The position numbers and the translations under genes are program-made. From the NCBI GenBank assembly GCA_964619555.1, contig CAZUDV010000011.1, positions 1-64,000 of the forward strand: DNA of 64,000 nt, written 5' to 3'. How positions within the stretch are numbered: position 1 is the first letter of the stretch; each line of letters starts with the position of its first letter. Under the pieces are notes generated by a model. It was not told where the DNA came from. It made no database searches and saw only the letters and a program-made list of their open reading frames with translations. The stretch comes from JAGOPY01 sp964619555 (GTDB lineage: Bacteria; Bacteroidota; Bacteroidia; Bacteroidales; JAGOPY01). This document shows, in pieces, positions 1 through 8,212 of this stretch.

Positions 1-295
1 TGATTGCTTCTTAACAGTATTGAAAAAGTGTAAAATATGTTGTGCTATATAACAATTAGTGTTTAGTTTTGAGGATATTGATGAGTTTTGGGTCTGTTTT
101 TTTTAGCAGGCGAACCTGCATTTTCTTTGTGAGACCTTCTTCATTTTGCATTTATATTATTTTTCTCACAGAGTTATTTATTCCTGTCCATATTTTTATT
201 AAACTTGTATGACCCTTAATAAATTGGGGCCGCAATGTCATGTTTTCTATTATCATTTCATTAATCAGTTTAATAACTTATAAACCAAAGAAAGT
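1..295 (+). promoter_or_regulatory. upstream/leader region of the SusC operon
   Basis: This AT-rich stretch precedes the SusC gene and has no convincing ORF. A TAGTTTTG at 64-71 matches the Bacteroidota -7 consensus TAnnTTTG, although the -33 element is poor. If it is used, the leader would be about 215 nt long. A small hairpin (gcagg-cgaa-cctgc, 106-119) lies inside this possible leader and could equally be the terminator of a gene outside the window. No regulator gene (anti-sigma factor or hybrid two-component) is visible here. Confidence 0.35.
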
Positions 296-3200
296 ATGAA
301 GAATTATTTACCTCCGATACAGGCAATTGGATGGCTTAAAAGCATGTTTTTGCTTTTGCTGTTGATTGCAGGTATTTCCGCTTTCGGCCAGGAGAGAACC
401 ATCACTGGTTCTGTATCCGACCGTTCCACAAATGAATCATTACCGGGAGCCACGGTATTGATCAAAGGAACATCCCAGGGTTCAATAACCGATATGGATG
501 GCAAATTCTCCTTACAGGTGCCACCGGGCGACCAGGTGCTGGTAATTTCCTATGTCGGATTTGAAACGATCGAAATACCGGTAGGCAATCAGGCTGTTTT
601 CGATATCCAGCTGTCACCATCAAAGACTTCCCTCCAGGAAGTCGTCGTAGTAGGTTATGGCAGCACAAAAGTCAAAGACCTTACCTCTTCCATCGCCACG
701 GTCAAATCGGAGGATATTATCCGGACACCGGCCTCCCAGCCTATGCAGGCCCTGCAGGGTAAAGTGGCCGGATTACAGGTGGTCACCAGCGGCGGTCCGG
801 GCGATTCGCCTACCATCCGTATCCGTGGTATCGGGTCATTCCCCGGCAGGGAAAATGAAGCGCCGCTTTATGTAGTGGATGGTATGTTCTTCGATAACAT
901 CGACTTCCTGAACCCGACCGATATTGCTTCCATCTCAGTGATGAAGGACGCCTCTGCCGCAGCCATTTACGGTGTCAGGGCCGCTAACGGCGTCGTCCTC
1001 ATTGAAACCAAATCCGGCCAGTATAACCAGAAACCGGAGATCACCTATAATGGCTATTTCGGTTACCAGGTGGCACAGAATGTGGTTAAAATGGCCAATT
1101 CCCAGCAATTTACCATCATGGCGCTGGAATCCGGCTCCGAAGCCGATGAAACCTTTATCCTCAATGCCATGCAACGTTACGGCAGAAGCCGTGTCGATCC
1201 GAATATCCCGGAACCCAATACCGACTGGTACGGGGAAATCCTGCGCCCTGCCCCGATAACCAACCATAGCCTCGATTTCACCGGTGGCACGGAATTGGCC
1301 AGGTATTCCATCGGAGCGAACTATTTCTACCAGGACGGGATCATGGAGACCGAGAACAAGTACGAGCGTCTTAACCTGCGCACCAAACTGGACATGAAAG
1401 CCACCAACTGGCTCACTATCGGGGGCAACCTGGTCTTCTCCAATGCCATGAAATTCAATGAGCCGGCCAGCGCATGGAATGATGCCTATTTCGCCGTGCC
1501 GATCATGCCGGTTTACGACGAAATGAACACGGCAGCCGATCCGGTGAACTATGCCAACGCCCAGGACCTGGGCTACAGAAGCGGCCAGAATCCATTCCCC
1601 ACAATGGATTTCAACATTGACCGCATGAAGATCAAAAAGCTCCTCTCCAATGTTTATCTTGAATTCAACCTCATCCCCAAAATGTTGACTTTCAAGACCA
1701 CCTACAATTACGGATTTACCAATATCGACCAGCGGATCATCAATCTGCCCTGGTACATCGGGAACAGTTTCCAAAACCCGGATGCCACCATTACCCGCTA
1801 TATTTCCAACTACAACAACCATATCTGGGATAATGTACTGACATTCAATAAAAGCTTCAGCGATCACAACGTCACGGTTATGGCCGGTACTTCCTTCAGG
1901 GATGAAGGTTACCTGATGCTGACCGCACAGGGCAAGAATTTCCCGGCTGACATGGAGGAATCCTGGTACATCGACCAGTCGTTGAATATTCCGGCGGAAG
2001 CCGTGAATGATGACGGTTACCAGTATTACGGCATGTCATACTTCGGAAGATTAGCCTATAATTTCAGGGATAAATACCTGGTTTACGCCACTTTAAGGGC
2101 TGATGGCAGCAACAAGTACCAGCAGACCTGGGGCACTTTCCCGACAGTCGGCGTGGGTTGGGTCATCACCGAGGAAAGCTTCCTGAAAGGTTATGATTGG
2201 ATGCCGTATTTCAAGATCCGCGCCAGCTGGGGCCAGCTGGGTAACGACAAGATCCAGGCGAGCGACGGGGCTTATACAACCAATGTGGTTAAAACCACGC
2301 TGGGCGGAGTCGTTTATTCCGGTACCGTTGTTTCCAGCGACTATTCCGAACTGAAATGGGAATTGACCGAAGAAACCAATATCGGTTTCACCGCAAGGTT
2401 TGTCAAAAACAAGCTTTCAGCCGAATTCGATTATTACAACCGCGATACCAAAAATGCCGCTATACCGGTCTCCATTCCTTCCGTAGGTGGAAGCGTGCTG
2501 AAACCGGTCGGAACCATCCGGAATTCAGGTATCGAACTCGCCCTCAACTGGACCAACCAGGCTTTGAGCGATAAAATGACCTACAGCATCGGATTTAACA
2601 TGGCTACCCTGAAAAACCAGGCGATTGACCTGTATGGACAGGAATACATCGACGGTGGTACGGCTGAATTCCGCCAGAGGACTTATGTCGGAGAACCGCT
2701 GATGGCATTCTATGGCCGCGAAGTGGCAGGGGTTTACCAAAACTGGGACGAGATCGAATCCGATCCGGTGGCTATTGAAAACAATTTACAGCCAGGCGAT
2801 TTCAAATACGTGGACCAGAATAATGACGGACAGATCGATGACGATGACCGCGTGATCCTGGGTTCTTATTTCCCGAATTTCACCTACGGCGGTGACATCA
2901 GCATTAAATATAAGAATATCGATTTCGCCATCGCTGTCTATGGACAGGAAGGGAATAAGGTGCTAAACCGCAAGCGTGGCGAGATCATATGGACCGCCGA
3001 CGGAAACCTGGACGCTGACCTGGCGACCAATCGCTGGCACGGAGAAGGAACTTCCGATAAATACCCATCTTCCTCGGGGCTTCGCAGAGGCTGGAACCAG
3101 AAAATGAGCGATTATTTCGTGGAAGATGGATCATTTTTCAGGATCCAGAACATTTCCCTGGGATATACCCTGAAAAATACCCAGTGGCTGAAGGGTGAAT

Positions 3201-3349
3201 TCCCCGAAATTCGGATCTATTTCACCGCCGAACGCCCGCTGACCTTGTTCAAATACAATGGTTTTACTCCTGAAGTGGCCAACGGCTGGGATTCTCAAAC
3301 CTACCCGGTTGCTGCCATCTATACCATTGGCCTGAATGTTAAGTTCTAA
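296..3349 (+). CDS. SusC/RagA-family TonB-linked outer membrane protein
   Basis: This is the outer-membrane TonB-dependent channel of a SusCD pair, which imports oligosaccharides or peptides captured by its SusD partner. The 1017 residues begin with a signal peptide ending near Gln32 (ISAFGQ). A CarboxypepD_reg-like beta domain follows (about 33-110), then the plug with the family signature VVVVGYG near 117-123, then a long beta-barrel. Near the C-terminus is the typical acidic loop (DQNNDGQIDDDD) of the SusC family. It starts the operon: susD begins 18 nt after its stop. The length is normal for the family. The substrate cannot be deduced, because no glycoside hydrolase is linked within the window. 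Confidence 0.95.
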   Translation: MKNYLPPIQAIGWLKSMFLLLLLIAGISAFGQERTITGSVSDRSTNESLPGATVLIKGTSQGSITDMDGKFSLQVPPGDQVLVISYVGFETIEIPVGNQAVFDIQLSPSKTSLQEVVVVGYGSTKVKDLTSSIATVKSEDIIRTPASQPMQALQGKVAGLQVVTSGGPGDSPTIRIRGIGSFPGRENEAPLYVVDGMFFDNIDFLNPTDIASISVMKDASAAAIYGVRAANGVVLIETKSGQYNQKPEITYNGYFGYQVAQNVVKMANSQQFTIMALESGSEADETFILNAMQRYGRSRVDPNIPEPNTDWYGEILRPAPITNHSLDFTGGTELARYSIGANYFYQDGIMETENKYERLNLRTKLDMKATNWLTIGGNLVFSNAMKFNEPASAWNDAYFAVPIMPVYDEMNTAADPVNYANAQDLGYRSGQNPFPTMDFNIDRMKIKKLLSNVYLEFNLIPKMLTFKTTYNYGFTNIDQRIINLPWYIGNSFQNPDATITRYISNYNNHIWDNVLTFNKSFSDHNVTVMAGTSFRDEGYLMLTAQGKNFPADMEESWYIDQSLNIPAEAVNDDGYQYYGMSYFGRLAYNFRDKYLVYATLRADGSNKYQQTWGTFPTVGVGWVITEESFLKGYDWMPYFKIRASWGQLGNDKIQASDGAYTTNVVKTTLGGVVYSGTVVSSDYSELKWELTEETNIGFTARFVKNKLSAEFDYYNRDTKNAAIPVSIPSVGGSVLKPVGTIRNSGIELALNWTNQALSDKMTYSIGFNMATLKNQAIDLYGQEYIDGGTAEFRQRTYVGEPLMAFYGREVAGVYQNWDEIESDPVAIENNLQPGDFKYVDQNNDGQIDDDDRVILGSYFPNFTYGGDISIKYKNIDFAIAVYGQEGNKVLNRKRGEIIWTADGNLDADLATNRWHGEGTSDKYPSSSGLRRGWNQKMSDYFVEDGSFFRIQNISLGYTLKNTQWLKGEFPEIRIYFTAERPLTLFKYNGFTPEVANGWDSQTYPVAAIYTIGLNVKF

Positions 3350-3367
3350 CTTTAATATGTATCACAC

Positions 3368-4897
3368 ATGAAACCAAATAAATTTCTCATACTGAGTGCT
3401 TTTACGTTGATTTTCCTGGTCAGCTTCACCGGGTGCGAAAAGTATCTTGATGAACCCGCTGAGAACAGGGCCTTTACGGAAGAAACCGATTACACCCTCA
3501 GCGAAAACATGATCCTCCCCCTTATCGGTACCTATACCGAACTGAATAACACGGAATGGGAAGATTTCCCGCTCATCTCTGTTCGCGGCGACGATGTGAA
3601 TGCCGGTGGACTGGGTGACCAGCAGGATTTCGCCGAAACTGACAAATATTTTTACAATAAAGACTACTGGATGTATAATTCCCTCTGGCAGAACTATTAC
3701 CAGAACATGTTCTCGGCCAATTCCGCCATGGAACAGATTGAGCTTTACCGGCCTCATGCCGATGGAGCAAAAGCGGACCAGTATATTGCCGAAGTCAAAG
3801 TGCTGAAATCATGGTGGCTGTTCCACCTGAGCCGTTTGTGGGGTGCCTTGCCGGTCCCGCCATCCTCCGATCCGTCCGACTTGTTTACCGTCGAGTTATC
3901 CTCCAAGGATGAGATCATGCAGATGATCTCCACCTGGATGGACGAGGCCATTCCTCACCTTCCAGCGGTCCGGCCCAACGAGCGCACCGATATCCCGGGT
4001 GGCGTCACTAAATTCACCGCTTATGCCATGAAAGCATTCGCCAACCTTGAGCTCAAAAACTACCAGGCAGTCGCCGATGCAACAGGTGAAATCATCAGCT
4101 CCGGCAAATTCACCCTGGAACCCGATTTCTATGAACTTTTCAAGGTCAAGGGCAAACTGAATAACGAGAACATCTGGGAATACCAGTATTCAGACCTTGG
4201 ACAGGGTTCCGGGGATAATTATGCTTACCTGTATGCCTTCTTCGGCCCCCAGGGGTGGACGCCTGAAGTTGCCGGCTCCGGCGACGGATGGGGATTCTGG
4301 GAACCCAGCATCAAATGGATCAAGTTCATGCTCGACAGGGGAGAGGTTACCCGGCTCCAAACCAGTGTGCTTTTCACCGACAGGGGAATTGCTGAAATTA
4401 AGAAAGATCCGAACTACACGAATTTACCGTCCTGGATTTCCAATACCACCCCATCGGGCGACATTATCAACGACTATGCGCGTGCGTTGTTCGCCAGCGG
4501 CAAGCATTACCTGCCGTCCGACCAGCTTACGCCCGGAAGGACCGATTACGGCACCAATAAAAATTTCACCTGCATCCGGTATGCCGGCATATTGCTGATG
4601 TACGCCGAAGCACTGACACAGGGAGCCTCCGGAAGTGCCGGATCAGCCGATGATGCCGTCAACCTGGTAAGACAGAGGGCCGGACTGAACCCTGTCTCAG
4701 GCGTTACCAATGCACAGGTCCTGGATGAAAAATATGCCGAACTTGCCATGGAGTGGGGCGACCGCTTTTATGATATGGTAAGGCTTGGGAAATATGAGGA
4801 ATTAAGTTACGAAGGCAGGACTTTCTCGGCGGAGAAAATCTTCCTGCCCTATCCGCAGAATCAGGTTGACCAGCTTCCCGTCCTGGATCAAAAGTAA
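3368..4897 (+). CDS. RagB/SusD-family nutrient-binding outer membrane lipoprotein
   Basis: This is the surface lipoprotein lid that pairs with the SusC channel. The 509 residues begin with a lipoprotein signal peptide and lipobox (SFTGCEKYLDEP), placing the acylated Cys near residue 23. The acidic and basic residues right after the Cys fit a Bacteroidota surface-export signal. The rest is the helical, TPR-like SusD fold, with the family-typical C-terminal segment containing YAEALTQG, VRQRAGL and ELAMEWGDRFYDMVRLG. It is the second gene of the operon, 18 nt after susC and 27 nt before the LamG lipoprotein gene. Confidence 0.95.
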   Translation: MKPNKFLILSAFTLIFLVSFTGCEKYLDEPAENRAFTEETDYTLSENMILPLIGTYTELNNTEWEDFPLISVRGDDVNAGGLGDQQDFAETDKYFYNKDYWMYNSLWQNYYQNMFSANSAMEQIELYRPHADGAKADQYIAEVKVLKSWWLFHLSRLWGALPVPPSSDPSDLFTVELSSKDEIMQMISTWMDEAIPHLPAVRPNERTDIPGGVTKFTAYAMKAFANLELKNYQAVADATGEIISSGKFTLEPDFYELFKVKGKLNNENIWEYQYSDLGQGSGDNYAYLYAFFGPQGWTPEVAGSGDGWGFWEPSIKWIKFMLDRGEVTRLQTSVLFTDRGIAEIKKDPNYTNLPSWISNTTPSGDIINDYARALFASGKHYLPSDQLTPGRTDYGTNKNFTCIRYAGILLMYAEALTQGASGSAGSADDAVNLVRQRAGLNPVSGVTNAQVLDEKYAELAMEWGDRFYDMVRLGKYEELSYEGRTFSAEKIFLPYPQNQVDQLPVLDQK

Positions 4898-4924
4898 AGA
4901 TTTGAACCATAAAAATATACTGAC

Positions 4925-5992
4925 ATGAAAATCATAAAATTCTTATTTGTTTATTCCATCATAGCGGTTCTGGCTATTTCGTGCGAAAAAGGCCTCGATC
5001 CGATCAATTCTGTCGACCCCGGGACCGATATGGAAGATCCTACCGTTGTTATCAATTATCCGATTGAAGGGAAACCATTCATCGCCCCGACGGAAGTGGC
5101 TACCCTGACCATCAAGTTCTTAGCCACGGACGATTTTGAGCTGAAATCGGTCGTTCTGGACCTGGATGGAACGGTAATCGGTACCATCAGCACCTTCAAG
5201 GATTACCGGAGGGCTGATATGAGCTATAATTACGATAACCTGACCGATGGGGACCATGTGCTGACCGTTACGGTTAAAGATCTGCTGGATAACACCGTTT
5301 CTGCAACGGTCAATTTTAGCAAGATCACAGCCGGGGTCTATAATCCTTTAGATGGAGAAGTGTTCTACCTGCCGTTCGATGGGCATTATCTCAATATGAT
5401 CACCGGTGAACCGGTCACAGTGGTTGGCTCTCCGGGCTTTGCAGAAGGAAAAGTAAATGACGCCTATGCCGGTGCAACCGATTCTTATATCACGCATCCC
5501 AGTGATGGAATAATCGGGGAGAGCTTCAGCGTGTCATTCTGGTATCAGATCAATGCCGATCCCAATCGTGCAGGTATCTTCATGATCAGCGCTCCCACCG
5601 ACATTCAAACCCAGGACCGTACAAAAGGATTGCGGTTTGCCCGCGAAGCTGACGGACTCGCTCAGAAGTTCTGGTTTAATATCGGTAACGGTTCGACTGA
5701 TTTCTGGTTTGTCCCGGCATCATTCCCGGTCACGGACGAATGGATGCATATTGCCCTCACTGTTTCACCGACGCATGCCATCGTTTACCTCAATGGAGAA
5801 ATTGCTGCCGAGGGAGATTATGAAGGGCCGATCGACTGGACCGACTGTGCTACTATTTCCATCATGTCTGGCGAACCCAACGTCATATACTGGGATCATT
5901 ATTCCGATCTGAGCCTGATGGATGAACTGCATCTTTTCAACAAAGAGCTGACAGAAGCTGAAGTACAGAGTTTATACTCGGTCAAGAAGTAA
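4925..5992 (+). CDS. surface lipoprotein with Ig-like and LamG/concanavalin-like domains (SusE/F position)
   Basis: This is a probable surface glycan-binding protein in the third position of the SusCD operon. The 355 residues begin with a lipoprotein signal (VLAISCEKG, Cys near 20). An Ig-like or cadherin-like beta domain follows (about 35-135; TDDFELKSVVLDLDG). The C-terminal half (about 145-355) looks like a laminin-G/concanavalin A-like jellyroll, with the segment SFSVSFWYQINAD and the terminal FNKELTEAEVQSLY typical of LamG_3-type domains. No catalytic residues are obvious, so a binding role is inferred. The operon ends with a strong hairpin terminator just downstream. Confidence 0.8.
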   Translation: MKIIKFLFVYSIIAVLAISCEKGLDPINSVDPGTDMEDPTVVINYPIEGKPFIAPTEVATLTIKFLATDDFELKSVVLDLDGTVIGTISTFKDYRRADMSYNYDNLTDGDHVLTVTVKDLLDNTVSATVNFSKITAGVYNPLDGEVFYLPFDGHYLNMITGEPVTVVGSPGFAEGKVNDAYAGATDSYITHPSDGIIGESFSVSFWYQINADPNRAGIFMISAPTDIQTQDRTKGLRFAREADGLAQKFWFNIGNGSTDFWFVPASFPVTDEWMHIALTVSPTHAIVYLNGEIAAEGDYEGPIDWTDCATISIMSGEPNVIYWDHYSDLSLMDELHLFNKELTEAEVQSLYSVKK

Positions 5993-6017
5993 TAGTATTA
6001 AGGAATATTATCTTAAG

Positions 6018-6047
6018 GAGGAAGGCCCACGCCTTCCTCTTTTTTTT
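6018..6047 (+). terminator. intrinsic terminator of the SusCD operon
   Basis: A 9-bp perfect stem (gaggaaggc / gccttcctc) with a ccac loop is followed directly by eight T. It lies 26 nt past the lipoprotein stop codon. Confidence 0.9.
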
Positions 6048-6082
6048 ATTCCTTTCGTTTGATTTACCAGTCAGTGGCCAGG

Positions 6083-8119
6083 TCAGTCGTAAAAGCTCCA
6101 GCTCATACCGAACTTAAAAGCGGCTTCCTGCATCGGATAATGAGGAACCATGTAATACCGGGGCTCGCTCCAAAGACTGTTCAAATGCTGATATTTGACA
6201 TAGATCCTGAACCGTTTTACCATAAGGTTGATAAAAACATCCATGTAAATGTAATTGCCAATTTCTTTTTCATCCTGCAGATAGAACATACGTGCCGCAG
6301 GCATATAGGCATTGGCATAATAAGCCGTATTGTAAAAAAGGTCGACACCTGGCTGCAGGATACAGGCATTTTTGAACAGCGGCAGGGTAGGGAAGAGGGA
6401 CAAACTGGCTGTGAATTCCGGCAATCGCAGGACGGTCTTATCAGAAACGTACTGATAAAGCAGATTAGCGTCTGCACCCCATTTCCGCCAGTGGAATTCT
6501 TCCTGCAAGGCTGCGCTGATCAGGTGGATCGTGCCGCTGTGCTGGGCAGGCCGAACCTGCTGATCCAGATAAACGTAATCACTGATCAGGTCGTAGGCGA
6601 TCCTGAACCGGTGTTCCTTATAATTGAATTGAAGATTTGCCTGTACATATTTTTGCAGAGCAAATGATGTATCCCAGCGGAAATAATTCGATTTGAAGCG
6701 ATTAAAAAGATATCCCGCCTCCTGGAGGTTGGTCATGAAACTAAAGGATACGTTTGCCGTGTCTTTTTTCCTGATGATTATTTGTTGAATGGCGGTTCCC
6801 TTCAGCATGAATCCCTGGTTGTTGTAATCCCCGATCGAATAGGTGCCGTCGCCGTATATAGCCAGGCTTCTGAAAGGCCTTATGATGACCGATGCCCCGG
6901 GCGTCCAGGTGTTGTATGACCAGGTTTCGCTGCTGTCCTGAACATCCGTTTGCTGGTTCTTAATCGAAAATCGGATCATGAACGGTTTACGGTCGGGATT
7001 TTCGGATAACCGGAGATTGGACCAGGAGAACTGGTTCTCGAAAGTGCGAAAAATGACCGAGTCATACGTTTCATTGGAATCCAACACCGGCCGCCAGTTG
7101 TTGTAGAACTCCTCCAGCGGATCTTCATCGGAGTAAACCTGAGATTCCCGGATATATTTGAAATCATAAGCGATCCTGCCGGCATGGAATAGCGGTGGTT
7201 TTTCGGCAATACCCGTACTATCCGTGATTATCTCGTCTTTTGAAAGATAAAAATATGCATTGGCAGTTATCCCCGACTCCCGGATCAGGTTCTGGGCTGT
7301 GGTCAGGTTGACATTGATGAGCCTCGTATCGCCTTCATTGCTTTGTTCGAAAATAGTGTCATTTTCAATTCCGCCGTTTTCCCTGACAATGAATTTATTG
7401 GCTTTATAGTTGGCCAAAGCGCCGAACCGCAGATCCTTAGTAAAGTATTGTCCCGTAAAAACTACGCTTTTATCATCTGATTTTTGATTGTCGTATGTGC
7501 CCGGAGAGTTGATAAGGTAGAAGTCGACTCCGAGTGTGACGATGTTTTTAATATTCTGGCTGTGGATTACCCGGAAAAGTTGTTCTTTTTTGGCCCCGTT
7601 ATCGTATCCCAGGTAGGTGACGGGCACCCGGTGCTGATAATAACGGGTATTTTCATCTCGAAAAGTATAGGCGTCGAAGGAGGTCATTCCGGTATAGAAT
7701 CCAGTATGCAATTCCTGGCGGAAGAACATTTTCTGGTATGCCAGACCGGTATTTGAGGAGCTGGCATAGAAATCGTCGCCGCGCTGCAACGGATTGTATC
7801 GATGGAATCCTGTGATGCGCGTACTGCGGATCGTGTGGAAATTCTTAAGCGAGAGGCTGTCCAGGTTATCCGTATAATAAACGATCGTAGCGGTATCATG
7901 AATGCGAAGGAGCGAGTCGAGTTTCTGACCATTTGCTGGAGAGAGAAGAATAGTGAAGGCGAAAGCTAATATGACGGTTAGACTGTAGGACGGTAGGAGG
8001 GCAGAATAATCTGACCGCCGACCGCCGACTGCTGACTGCGAACTGCGAACTGCGAACTGCAAACTGCGAACTGCTGACTGCGAACTGCGAACTGCGAACT
8101 TATTTGCTGACTTCTCCAT
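6083..8119 (-). CDS. putative outer membrane porin (PF14121/Porin_10-like), repeat-encoded N-terminus
   Basis: This is a probable outer-membrane beta-barrel protein. It has alternating amphipathic strands throughout and ends in an aromatic residue-rich strand (FGMSWSFYD), typical of barrel proteins. It resembles the Bacteroidota 'putative porin' family. A TACATTTG -7 box at 8165-8172 puts transcription start near 8158, which rules out an ATG at 8176; the tandem ATGs at 8122/8119 are therefore the likely start. From there the frame runs through an 84-bp array of 7-bp repeats before reaching a hydrophobic signal sequence (LTVILAFAFTILLSPANGQ). No ATG, GTG or TTG in this frame lies between the array and that signal sequence. 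Translation therefore seems to depend on array length. The mature protein is well formed; the N-terminus is uncertain. Confidence 0.75.
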   Translation of the reverse strand: MEKSANKFAVRSSQSAVRSLQFAVRSSQSAVGGRRSDYSALLPSYSLTVILAFAFTILLSPANGQKLDSLLRIHDTATIVYYTDNLDSLSLKNFHTIRSTRITGFHRYNPLQRGDDFYASSSNTGLAYQKMFFRQELHTGFYTGMTSFDAYTFRDENTRYYQHRVPVTYLGYDNGAKKEQLFRVIHSQNIKNIVTLGVDFYLINSPGTYDNQKSDDKSVVFTGQYFTKDLRFGALANYKANKFIVRENGGIENDTIFEQSNEGDTRLINVNLTTAQNLIRESGITANAYFYLSKDEIITDSTGIAEKPPLFHAGRIAYDFKYIRESQVYSDEDPLEEFYNNWRPVLDSNETYDSVIFRTFENQFSWSNLRLSENPDRKPFMIRFSIKNQQTDVQDSSETWSYNTWTPGASVIIRPFRSLAIYGDGTYSIGDYNNQGFMLKGTAIQQIIIRKKDTANVSFSFMTNLQEAGYLFNRFKSNYFRWDTSFALQKYVQANLQFNYKEHRFRIAYDLISDYVYLDQQVRPAQHSGTIHLISAALQEEFHWRKWGADANLLYQYVSDKTVLRLPEFTASLSLFPTLPLFKNACILQPGVDLFYNTAYYANAYMPAARMFYLQDEKEIGNYIYMDVFINLMVKRFRIYVKYQHLNSLWSEPRYYMVPHYPMQEAAFKFGMSWSFYD
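8014..8097. repeat. heptamer tandem array, 12 units (+ strand consensus ACTGCGA)
   Basis: Twelve consecutive 7-bp units run in perfect register: accgccg twice, then actgctg, actgcga or actgcaa variants. Read on the minus strand the unit is a rotation of AGTTCGC, the same family as the array at 24531-24656. It lies between the probable start codon and the signal-peptide core of the porin gene. Confidence 0.95.
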
Positions 8120-8164
8120 CATCCGGACTTCACAAACAACGCCTTCCGGCTTCGTTTTATTTTT

Positions 8165-8172
8165 CAAATGTA
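8165..8172 (-). promoter_or_regulatory. -7 promoter element of the porin gene
   Basis: TACATTTG on the minus strand matches TAnnTTTG exactly. The -33 box is weak. Its position favours the ATGs at 8122/8119 as the start. Confidence 0.5.
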
Positions 8173-8189
8173 GCACTAATTGGCGATTT

Positions 8190-8210
8190 CGAATTCCGAA
8201 TTCCGAATCC
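8190..8210. repeat. heptamer tandem repeat, 3 units (CGAATTC)
   Basis: Three contiguous units (cgaattc, cgaattc, cgaatcc) end 2 nt from the stop codon of the ABC-F gene. The unit sequence differs from the neighbouring array but the length is again 7 bp. Confidence 0.75.
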
Positions 8211-8212
8211 TG

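Noticed and set aside
935..1867. 310-codon minus-strand ORF inside the SusC gene
   Set aside because: It is a frame shadow of a well-supported TonB receptor; no recognisable domain.
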